NCBI RefSeq assembly: GCF_004124275.1
Contig: NZ_CP027218.1
Coordinates: 1,615,501 to 1,679,500, forward strand
DNA: 64,000 nt
Direction: 5' to 3'
Source: Pseudomonas sp. DTU12.3
Lineage (GTDB): Bacteria; Pseudomonadota; Gammaproteobacteria; Pseudomonadales; Pseudomonadaceae
The position numbers were made by a program, and so were the translations under genes. This document shows positions 1 to 6,247 of the stretch, one piece after another (within the stretch, counting starts at the first letter, position 1; the number at the start of each line of letters is the position of its first letter). The notes under the pieces were generated by a model, which made no database searches, had not been told where the DNA came from, and worked only from the letters and a program-made list of their open reading frames with translations.

Positions 1-473
1 ACATAATGCTGTGGGACGACGATACCCCTGTCGATGACGACGAGGTATCGGTGCCGTTTCTTCGCGAGGTTGAATTGGCAGCAGGATCAGGAAGATTCGT
101 CATTGAAGAGAGCGAGCGCTCTAGCTTGCGCTTCGGCAAGCGCAGCCTGCGCCATAATGGTGTGCAGTTCGACCAGGCCAAATGCGTGACGGTGCGCGGC
201 AACAGCATGTTGCCGGTGTTGCGTGATGGCGCCACCGTCGGCGTCAACGCAGGCAAGTGCGGCATCGGCGACATCATCGATGGCGACCTCTATGCGATCA
301 ATCACAATGGCCAGCTGCGTGTGAAGCAACTCTATCGCCTGCCGACCGGCATTCGTTTGCGCAGCTTCAACCGCGATGAACATCCGGACGAGGACTACAG
401 CTTCCAGGAAATCCAGGAAGAACAGATCGTCATCCTTGGTCACGTCTTCTGGTGGGGCATGTACGCCCGCTAA
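1..473 (+). CDS. prtR: PrtR/LexA-like self-cleaving repressor, 5'-truncated by window edge
   Basis: This is the C-terminal half of a phage-type repressor with an S24 (LexA/CI) peptidase domain. The reading frame is open from base 3, and the N-terminal helix-turn-helix must lie before the window, so the ATG at 6 is probably internal. Visible signatures are an Ala-Gly cleavage site in ELAAGSG, the nucleophilic Ser in VRGNSMLPVL and the general-base Lys in LRVKQLYRL. In this family, RecA filaments stimulate self-cleavage and release repression. It sits directly upstream of an operator-like repeat cluster and the tailocin genes, so it is the likely SOS-responsive repressor of the locus. The PrtR name rests on position and domain type; a generic CI-like repressor is the alternative. 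Confidence 0.85.
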   Translation, partial: IMLWDDDTPVDDDEVSVPFLREVELAAGSGRFVIEESERSSLRFGKRSLRHNGVQFDQAKCVTVRGNSMLPVLRDGATVGVNAGKCGIGDIIDGDLYAINHNGQLRVKQLYRLPTGIRLRSFNRDEHPDEDYSFQEIQEEQIVILGHVFWWGMYAR

Positions 474-490
474 CCAGACCTCCTTCAGAT

Positions 491-518
491 AAAACCCGCC
501 CTTCGGCGGGTTTTTTTT
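491..518 (+). terminator. Intrinsic terminator after the repressor gene
   Basis: An AACCCGCC / GGCGGGTT stem with a CTTC loop is followed by eight T residues, 17 bases after the repressor stop codon. It should separate repressor transcription from the tailocin promoter downstream. Confidence 0.9.
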
Positions 519-560
519 CGCCTCCAGCAAACCGCCAGGCCCTTGCATACCGGAGCTTTC

Positions 561-630
561 ATGCGTTTGCGCATTTCTTGTGCATAAATAAATGCATTTA
601 CGCATTGACTGTATATGCATCCATGCATAT
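561..630. promoter_or_regulatory. Operator-like cluster of ATGC inverted repeats
   Basis: Four inverted repeats built on ATGC or TGCAT lie within 70 bases: ATGCG-N4-CGCAT (561-574), TGCAT-N6-ATGCA (581-596), AATGC-N6-GCATT (591-606) and the perfect ATATGCATCCATGCATAT (613-630). The last fills most of the spacer of the promoter at 605-633, as expected for a repressor operator. Binding by the adjacent PrtR-like protein is inferred from position. Confidence 0.7.
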
Positions 631-633
631 TCT
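605..633 (+). promoter_or_regulatory. Sigma70-type promoter of the tailocin leader
   Basis: TTGACT (605-610) is followed after 17 bases by TATTCT (628-633), close to the sigma70 consensus. It lies downstream of the repressor terminator and is occupied by an 18-base palindrome, so it is the best candidate for the SOS-controlled tailocin promoter. No other convincing promoter was seen in front of tailocin 2. Confidence 0.7.
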
Positions 634-1022
634 TGTCACCAAGCCGCTCGACAAAGCGGCTGGAAACGAAAGCTCTTTAGTTCCACAAGAACAGGCAGCG
701 ATGAACCGGCCTCAACGGTTCAGAGGGTTGGCAACTGACCCGGGTGTGCAGCGTAAAGCACCAGAAGCAGTTATCCGGCGGGCAGGGACCGCGGTCGGAA
801 AAACAATCTGAATGGACTCGTACCGCGCCAGTAGCGCCGAAAAGTCAGCTTCCTTCTTGAACACAGGATTTGAAGGAAGGCGAAGGAGCGCATTACTGAA
901 AAGCCCGGCAGATTGCCGGGCTATTTGGAATGCCTGCCTCTGGCCTCAACGCGCCATAGATCAGCGGCTAAACGACAGGTTGGCAGACATCAGAGCAGCC
1001 TTGAACTTCTAAGGGAATGAAA
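634..1022 (+). other. Non-coding leader before the first tailocin-locus gene
   Basis: About 390 bases separate the promoter from the first gene. Short open frames here lack a credible ribosome site and resemble no family I know. The only clear structure is the hairpin at 890-933, first of four related copies. Confidence 0.5.
890..933 (+). repeat. Terminator-like hairpin repeat, copy A
   Basis: Outer arms GCATT / AATGC enclose an inner stem AGCCCGGC / GCCGGGCT, followed by a short T-rich stretch. The T-tract is interrupted (CTATTTGG), so termination here may be weak. Related copies lie at 1503-1545, 2054-2101 and 2633-2677. Confidence 0.8.
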
Positions 1023-1469
1023 ATGAATCGATATGTCTATATCGGCGACATCTACAACACCCACTTTCCACAGGTCATCCAGATTTTGGATACGGAGAAT
1101 GGATTTCCTACTACGCCCGTCGAAGGGGTGTCGGGCATATGGGTTGATGCAACAGGTAATACAGCAGTACAAGTCGGCTGGAAGGTGTTGCAGTCGTGGC
1201 AGCCAAATGGCACCAGTGTATTTGTTTTTGTTGAACCGACCTACGAAGACCACGTTGCGATCACAAGTGCTCGTATTCGCAAGGAACTAGATAAGGCCAT
1301 TGAATGGCTGACTTTCCACCCTCTTCATTACAAGCATGATCTGGGCGTTGCGACGTCTGATGAAGAGGCGAGTTTGCGTGCTTATAAACAGTACTTCGTT
1401 GCCCTCACCGAAGTGGAAAATCAACCGGATTACCCTTCCACGATCAACTGGCCAGTGATTCCCTTCTGA
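1023..1469 (+). CDS. Tail-fibre assembly-like protein 1 (Caudo_TAP type), orphan
   Basis: A 148-residue protein whose C-terminal half matches the phage tail-fibre assembly family: LGVATSDEEASLRAYKQY followed by YPSTINWPVIPF. Such proteins help fold or attach fibres. The start at 1023 was chosen because AAGGGA at 1011-1016 is six bases away, and the product then begins MNRYV like the third gene of this series. The ATG at 1017 has no spacing from that site. There is no fibre gene next to it, unlike most tfa genes. The N-terminal half (about residues 1-80) is unlike the other two copies and may contact a particular fibre tip or do something else. Confidence 0.75.
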   Translation: MNRYVYIGDIYNTHFPQVIQILDTENGFPTTPVEGVSGIWVDATGNTAVQVGWKVLQSWQPNGTSVFVFVEPTYEDHVAITSARIRKELDKAIEWLTFHPLHYKHDLGVATSDEEASLRAYKQYFVALTEVENQPDYPSTINWPVIPF

Positions 1470-1502
1470 TCCTGCGACGATCAGCAGTGCAAAAGCGGGA
1501 GC

Positions 1503-1545
1503 GCATTACTGAAAAGCCCGGCGAATTACCGGCTTTTTGGAATGC
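1503..1545 (+). repeat. Terminator-like hairpin repeat, copy B
   Basis: GCATT / AATGC outer arms and an AAAAGCCCGG / CCGGCTTTTT inner stem, 33 bases after the stop of the first assembly-like gene. It reads as an intrinsic terminator with a run of five T. Confidence 0.85.
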
Positions 1546-1600
1546 CTGCCTGGGCAGTAACCGAAATGCCGGGATGCCGGTACTAAATAAGGATATGACC

Positions 1601-2017
1601 ATGAAGAAGTACGCTCGCGTTGTTAATGGCAAGGTCGACAACATTTACGAAACCGACAACCCGATCACCGATGAGTTTCCATCCAATCAAGTCTGGGTAA
1701 ATGTCACCGCATTGCCCAAGATCGATTACTCCTGGAACGCCGTGAATACCGACGGCGTCTGGACTTTCACCGACAGCGACATGTATGGGCAACCATCCCA
1801 GTTGTCCCTTCAACTGCGCAGTGCAAGAACGCCACGACTCGAACGCGCCAATAACACACTGGCGTCGAGTGCACTGGCATACAAGGTCGAACTTGGTCTC
1901 GCCACGCCTGCCGATGAAGCTGCACTACTGGCTTACAAGCAGTTTTTCATCGATATGAGCAATGTCAACAAACAACCAGGCTATCCGCTGACGGTCACTT
2001 GGCCAGAAGTTCCTTAA
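1601..2017 (+). CDS. Tail-fibre assembly-like protein 2 (Caudo_TAP type), orphan
   Basis: A 138-residue protein. The N-terminus (MKKYARVVNGKV) resembles that of many small tail-fibre chaperones, and the C-terminus carries the Caudo_TAP signature: LGLATPADEAALLAYKQF, then YPLTVTWPEVP. An AAGGA site at 1588-1592 favours the ATG at 1601 over 1595. It is flanked by hairpin copies B and C. No fibre gene adjoins it, so its client may be one of the fibres encoded 4-30 kb downstream. The family assignment is good; the client is unknown. Confidence 0.75.
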   Translation: MKKYARVVNGKVDNIYETDNPITDEFPSNQVWVNVTALPKIDYSWNAVNTDGVWTFTDSDMYGQPSQLSLQLRSARTPRLERANNTLASSALAYKVELGLATPADEAALLAYKQFFIDMSNVNKQPGYPLTVTWPEVP

Positions 2018-2053
2018 GCACTGGTTTGACGCCTTCCCGCGGTTAGCCATGAA

Positions 2054-2101
2054 ATTGAAAAGCCCGGTGCTGGTTACCGGGCTTTTTGGAATGCCCGCCT
2101 C
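2054..2101 (+). repeat. Terminator-like hairpin repeat, copy C
   Basis: The inner stem AAAAGCCCGG / CCGGGCTTTTT and the right flank GGAATGCCCGCCTC are kept, but the GCATT left arm is degraded. It lies 36 bases after the second assembly-like gene. Confidence 0.8.
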
Positions 2102-2191
2102 GGTAAATGCCGTGTACTCATGGATACCGCACGGTTACAGGCGGATCAGGTTGAACCGCTCAATCTCTGTCCATCTCCAAAAGGTGAATTT

Positions 2192-2620
2192 ATGAATCGA
2201 TATGTTCTTATTGACTACAGCACCACCTCTCCATTTTCCCGGGTCGCTGACATCCAGGATGCTGAAGAACAACCTCTGAATATTCCGTCCGGTATGCAGG
2301 CCTTCTGGAATCAGATTGCCATTGATACGGTCGTTCAAGTGGGCTGGAAAGCTGAAAACTCAGAGAACGGTTGGGTCTTCTCTGAGCTGACGCATGACGA
2401 CTACGTGAATCTGGTCGCGGTGCAGGTGCGGACAAAGTTGGGATTTGCGACGGGTTGGCTGACTATCAATCCGGTAAATTTAAAAGTGAATCTTGGCGTC
2501 GCCACGCCTGCAGAGCAAGCCGCATGGCTGGCCTATCAGCAGTACCACATCGCTGTCAGCGACGTGAAAACCCAAGCTGATTACCCCTACACGATCAACT
2601 GGCCTGTGGCTCCCTTTTAA
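2192..2620 (+). CDS. Tail-fibre assembly-like protein 3 (Caudo_TAP type), orphan
   Basis: A 142-residue protein with the same C-terminal signature as its two upstream neighbours: LGVATPAEQAAWLAYQQY and YPYTINWPVAPF. It begins MNRYVLIDY, matching the start of the first copy, and contains a VQVGWK segment also found there. AAGGTG at 2181-2186 sets the start. Copies 1 and 3 are closer to each other than either is to copy 2, which fits cassette duplication followed by divergence of the N-terminal part. Confidence 0.75.
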   Translation: MNRYVLIDYSTTSPFSRVADIQDAEEQPLNIPSGMQAFWNQIAIDTVVQVGWKAENSENGWVFSELTHDDYVNLVAVQVRTKLGFATGWLTINPVNLKVNLGVATPAEQAAWLAYQQYHIAVSDVKTQADYPYTINWPVAPF

Positions 2621-2632
2621 AAAAGCGAGTAC

Positions 2633-2677
2633 GCATTACTGAAAAGCCCGGACACCGCGCCGGGCTTTTTGGAATGC
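2633..2677 (+). repeat. Terminator-like hairpin repeat, copy D
   Basis: GCATT / AATGC outer arms and an AAAAGCCCGG / CCGGGCTTTTT inner stem. It stands between the orphan assembly genes and the holin, so transcription must pass a terminator-like element before any structural tailocin gene. Confidence 0.85.
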
Positions 2678-2742
2678 CTACCTCAAGAGAAACCGATTGA
2701 ACCCAACACACACCATTCATCCATCACACCAGGAGGCGTGAC

Positions 2743-3081
2743 ATGACAAACGAGCAACAAGCGTTGGCGGACATGCCGATCTGGCTGGTCATCCTCCTTG
2801 CCGTTGTCGGCGGGGTGTCCGGCGAAATGTGGCGCGCCGACAAAGAGGGCGCCCGTGGCTGGCCGCTGGTACGGCGTCTGGCATTGCGCTCCGGCGCCTG
2901 CATGATCTGCGGCGTGTCGGCGATCATGCTGCTGTATGCCGCCGGCATGTCGATCTGGGCTGCCGGCGCCTTCGGCTGCCTCACCGCGATGGCCGGGGCC
3001 GACGTCGCCATCGGTCTGTACGAACGCTGGGCCGCCAAGCGCATCGGCGTTTGCGAAGTTCCACCCCGCGACCAGCCTTAA
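2743..3081 (+). CDS. Holin
   Basis: A 112-residue membrane protein with a hydrophobic stretch at about residues 13-28, a charged segment, then one or two further membrane segments at about 47-72 and 74-92. The arginine-rich, proline-ending tail is typical of small holins. Holins open the inner membrane to the endolysin at a set time. The start follows a strong AGGAGG. It occupies the place of PA0614 in R-pyocin clusters, ahead of the V gene. No other holin was found in the locus, so it probably serves both tailocins. The exact holin family (LydA-like) is less certain than the role. Confidence 0.8.
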   Translation: MTNEQQALADMPIWLVILLAVVGGVSGEMWRADKEGARGWPLVRRLALRSGACMICGVSAIMLLYAAGMSIWAAGAFGCLTAMAGADVAIGLYERWAAKRIGVCEVPPRDQP

Positions 3082-3151
3082 CCTTGAATGCTATTCGTGC
3101 CGCCCTTTGGGCGGCAGGGCTGCGCGTGGACGATTGAAAAGGAGGTCATGT

Positions 3152-3664
3152 ATGCCCACACCGATCCAGCAGCCGTCGCAATTGTTCACTGCTATCGCGA
3201 TAACGCTGCGCAACACCGCCGGGCTCAACATCATCGTCGGCAATCAGGACGATTTCACTGCGCCTGGCGATCAGGCCTGGGTGCTGATCGACTTCAACCG
3301 CAATGCTTCTGGAGTGCGCGGCGCTGACGGGCGTATCGCTCATGTCATGACGCTGTCGTTGCAAGTCATCCCGGCGCTTTCTGCAACCGCATTTGCCGCG
3401 TGCGATCTGATCGCCGTGCTGAAGAATCTGATCACTGACAATCGCTGGGGCCTGCCCGGCGATCAGTGTGATCTGCCGATGAACATTGATGGCTTGCCGT
3501 CACTGCTCGGCCAGCAATACAAGGCCTGGACCCTGACGTTCGAGCAGACCCTCTACCTCGGCCCGACCTTGCTTGACGATCCACTCGGAACGCCGAAATT
3601 CGCCCGCACCTGGGAAGTCAGCGACATCGACGATCCCGACCAATACACCACGCTGGAGGCCTGA
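3152..3664 (+). CDS. Conserved R-tailocin protein, PA0615-like
   Basis: A 170-residue soluble protein between holin and baseplate gene V, the position of PA0615 in R-pyocins. The start follows AAAAGGAGG at 3137-3145. The alpha/beta composition and the sequence LFTAIAITLRNTAGLNIIVG followed by a WVLIDF strand would suit a tail-terminator or completion fold, but no diagnostic motif is visible. Just upstream (3098-3116) is a perfect 8-bp hairpin without a T-tract. Role in the tail is inferred from synteny only. Confidence 0.65.
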   Translation: MPTPIQQPSQLFTAIAITLRNTAGLNIIVGNQDDFTAPGDQAWVLIDFNRNASGVRGADGRIAHVMTLSLQVIPALSATAFAACDLIAVLKNLITDNRWGLPGDQCDLPMNIDGLPSLLGQQYKAWTLTFEQTLYLGPTLLDDPLGTPKFARTWEVSDIDDPDQYTTLEA

Positions 3665-3667
3665 TCG

Positions 3668-4276
3668 ATGTTCGACGCATTACTGCGCATGCAACTGGGC
3701 CCGATCATCGAACGCCTGGCCGAGATGGAAGCGGAAATCGAAGACCTGCACCGCCGCGCCGAGAGTTTCTGTCGCATCGGTATCTGCCAGACCGTCGACG
3801 CCGCGAGCAACACCTGCCAGGTCAGCCACGGTGGTTTGCTGACGCCGGCCATCAAATTCTTCAACCCCAGCGCCGGTGCACAAAGCGAGTCGCGGATTCC
3901 AACAGTGGGTGAGCAGTGTCTGTTGTTCAACTACGGCAGCGGCGAAAGCGGCGCGCAATCCGTGGCGCTGTTTGGTCTGAACAGCGATCGTTTTCCACCC
4001 ACCGCCACCGTACCGACGCTGACGCGCCGAGTGCATGTCGATGGTAGCGAAAGCGGTTATGACGACGCCTCGCACACGCTGCATTGGCAAAACGGCCCGG
4101 CCGCATTCAGCGGCTCTCGCGAATCGCTTGAACTGAGCATCGGCCCGGCGCGACTGGCGCTGACGCCGCAACTGATCACCCTGCAACTCGGCGCCGTCGG
4201 CCTGACCATTGACGCCTCGGGCGTGCACTTCAGCGGCCCGTTGGTCGATCACCAGGGCCGAGTCATCAGCCCCTGA
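3668..4276 (+). CDS. Baseplate assembly protein V (central spike), tailocin 1
   Basis: A 202-residue gpV-type protein. An N-terminal helix rich in Glu and Arg (residues about 8-32) precedes an OB-fold-like region with VGEQCLLFNYGSGESG, then a beta-rich C-terminus with repeating short strands (LELSIGPARLALTPQLITL), as in the trimeric beta-helix of P2 gpV. This spike pierces the target outer membrane when the sheath contracts. It begins four bases after the preceding gene and leads the V-W-J-I baseplate set. Confidence 0.9.
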   Translation: MFDALLRMQLGPIIERLAEMEAEIEDLHRRAESFCRIGICQTVDAASNTCQVSHGGLLTPAIKFFNPSAGAQSESRIPTVGEQCLLFNYGSGESGAQSVALFGLNSDRFPPTATVPTLTRRVHVDGSESGYDDASHTLHWQNGPAAFSGSRESLELSIGPARLALTPQLITLQLGAVGLTIDASGVHFSGPLVDHQGRVISP

Positions 4277-4290
4277 TTCAAGAGCTTCCC

Positions 4291-4623
4291 ATGATCGGAA
4301 TCGATAGAGACAGCGGGGCCACGGTCGACGACTGGCTGCAATTTGTGCAGCGCGCGACCCGGGCCCTGACCACACCGCTGGGCACCCGGCAAAAACGGCC
4401 GCTTTATGGCTCGCTGATCCCCACGCTGCTCGGGCAAAACCTCGGTGACGACGTTCTGCTTCTGGCGCAGAGCCACGCGGCGCAAGCGTTCTACAACGCG
4501 CACAACGGCATCAGCGATTTTCAGCCGCAAGTAATCGTCGCCAGCCGCCAGGGCGCCGGTCTGCTGCTGCGTTTCGCCGGCACCTGGAAAAACCGTCAAC
4601 AAACCTTCGAGGTCGTGACATGA
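4291..4623 (+). CDS. Baseplate wedge protein W (gp25-like), tailocin 1
   Basis: A 110-residue protein of the GPW/gp25 family. It starts MIGIDRDSGATVDDW and contains LTTPLGTRQKRPLYGSLIP, the family hallmark. The protein forms part of the inner baseplate wedge that starts sheath polymerisation. Its stop overlaps the ATG of the J gene (ATGA), showing translational coupling. Confidence 0.92.
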   Translation: MIGIDRDSGATVDDWLQFVQRATRALTTPLGTRQKRPLYGSLIPTLLGQNLGDDVLLLAQSHAAQAFYNAHNGISDFQPQVIVASRQGAGLLLRFAGTWKNRQQTFEVVT

Positions 4624-5615
4624 GCATGTTGATCCCCGGCCAGAACCAATTGGCCGAACCTTCGTTGATCAAGGTCGATGCCTTCGAAGACTTGCTCGCC
4701 GAATTCAAGACGTTCGTCGTCGAATACGTCGGCGCTCGTTCGCCGGACAATGCGGCGAAACTCAAGACCAGCCTCGACAACGAGAGCGAATTGCTGACGC
4801 TGGCGCTGGAAGCCTTCTGCGTGCGTCTGCAAACCCATGAACGCAAATACAACGCCCGTATCAAGCAGATGCTGGCGTGGTGGGCGACCGGTAGCAACCT
4901 CGATGCGCGGCTGGCGGACATGGGCCTTGAAAGGCAGTTGCTCGATCCGGGCGACCCGGCAGCGTTCCCGCCCGTGCCGGCGATTTATGAAAGTGATGAC
5001 GACGCTCGTTTGCGCTATTACCTGGCGCCGCATGCGCCGGCCGCCGGTTCGCGAATGCAGTATCGCCGCGAGGTGTTCACCCTCGGCGAGCGGCCAACCG
5101 TGAACGTCGAATCCACCGATGCCGGTGTGGTGAATGTCACCTACACCTTCAACCCCGATGGTCTCGCCGCGCAGGTCAAGGATGGCAACGGTCGCCGCAC
5201 TGCCCCCGGTGAAGTGCAGGTCACTGTGCTGTCGCGAGAGGGTGACGGCACGCCATCGCCAGTGTTGCTTGAGGGTGTCCGCCAGCACTTCGCGCGTCCC
5301 GATGTCTGCCCCGAAACCGACCTCGTCACGGTCAAGGCTGCCGACATCCAACGCTACAAAATCCGTGTGGTCGCGAAGATCAATTCCGGCCCCGATTCGG
5401 GCCTGACCAAGGTCGCTGCGCAAGCGCAGTTGCAGGCTTACGCTGACAGCTGTCATCGCCTCGAAGGCCGCGTTGATCCGAGCTGGATCGACTACACGCT
5501 GCACAGCGCCGGCGCTGTGCAATTGCAGATTCTTGAACCGCTGGCGCCGATCGTGACCACCGCGTTTCAAGCACCTTATTGCACGGCGGTCGAGGTCGAG
5601 GTGCTGACGTTATGA
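4620..5615 (+). CDS. Baseplate assembly protein J, tailocin 1
   Basis: A 331-residue Baseplate_J family protein, similar in length to P2 gpJ. It includes an N-terminal helical region, a YLAPHAPAAGSRMQYRREV segment, and the beta-rich core VTVLSREGDGTPSP typical of the family. It builds the baseplate periphery with gpI, linking wedge and fibre. It overlaps both neighbours by four bases in the W-J-I run. Confidence 0.92.
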   Translation: MSMLIPGQNQLAEPSLIKVDAFEDLLAEFKTFVVEYVGARSPDNAAKLKTSLDNESELLTLALEAFCVRLQTHERKYNARIKQMLAWWATGSNLDARLADMGLERQLLDPGDPAAFPPVPAIYESDDDARLRYYLAPHAPAAGSRMQYRREVFTLGERPTVNVESTDAGVVNVTYTFNPDGLAAQVKDGNGRRTAPGEVQVTVLSREGDGTPSPVLLEGVRQHFARPDVCPETDLVTVKAADIQRYKIRVVAKINSGPDSGLTKVAAQAQLQAYADSCHRLEGRVDPSWIDYTLHSAGAVQLQILEPLAPIVTTAFQAPYCTAVEVEVLTL

Positions 5616-6247
5616 GTGAGCAGACTCTGCGCCCGACGCTGTTACCGGCCAACAGTTCAGCACTCGAACGAGGCCTGGATCTGGGCTTTGGTGCCTTGCT
5701 TGATCGCGTTGCACCGCCGTTTCCCGAGCTGATGAATCCTGCAGAAACACCCGCCGAATTTCTGCCGTATCTGGCGGCGGATCGCGGTGTTGCTGAATGG
5801 AGCACCGATGCGCCGCAAGCTGAAAAACGCCTGACCGTCGAACTGGCCTGGCCCACCGCGCGCCAGGCCGGCACTCGCAAGGCGCTGGAAAACGCCGCCA
5901 AGGGTTTGCAATTAAGACCCGAGATCCGCGCCTGGTACGAACAGACACCAGCGGGCGAGCCCTACAGCTTCTCCGTCCGCGCTTTCAGCGAGCAACCCTA
6001 CAGCGAAGCCATCGACGCCCGTCTCGATCGACGTCTGGCTGATGCCAAGAGCGAACGCGATGTGCTGACGGTCTCCGTTGGCCTCAGCGCTTTCGGCAAT
6101 CACGTCATCGGTGCCGCGACGTTCTGCGGTGAGCTGACCACGGTTTATCCGGTGTTCATCGAAGGGCTGGAAACCTCGGGAGAGGCGTTCATGGCTGCCG
6201 GTATGTACACCGTCGAAACATCCACTATTTATCCTCAGGGGGCCTGA
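5612..6247 (+). CDS. Tail protein I (baseplate), tailocin 1
   Basis: A 211-residue phage tail protein I family member. It begins MSEQTLRPTLLPANSSALER and has the typical FLPYLAADRGVAEW motif near residues 46-60. Together with J it forms the fibre-attachment ring of the baseplate. The start was set by ATGA overlap with J at 5612. Its stop codon directly abuts the fibre gene start. Confidence 0.9.
   Translation: MSEQTLRPTLLPANSSALERGLDLGFGALLDRVAPPFPELMNPAETPAEFLPYLAADRGVAEWSTDAPQAEKRLTVELAWPTARQAGTRKALENAAKGLQLRPEIRAWYEQTPAGEPYSFSVRAFSEQPYSEAIDARLDRRLADAKSERDVLTVSVGLSAFGNHVIGAATFCGELTTVYPVFIEGLETSGEAFMAAGMYTVETSTIYPQGA

Noticed and set aside
605..626. LexA box in the tailocin promoter (CTGTATATGCATCCAT)
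   Set aside because: The left half CTGTATAT matches but the CAG half is missing; the palindrome at 613-630 is a better operator candidate.
452..1012. Two plus-strand open frames in the leader
   Set aside because: The first overlaps the repressor end and crosses a terminator and the promoter; the second spans hairpin copy A. Neither has a ribosome site or known motif.
3098..3116. Perfect TGCCGCCC/GGGCGGCA hairpin as terminator after the holin
   Set aside because: No T-tract follows and the next gene's ribosome site is close by; it may only affect translation or mRNA stability.
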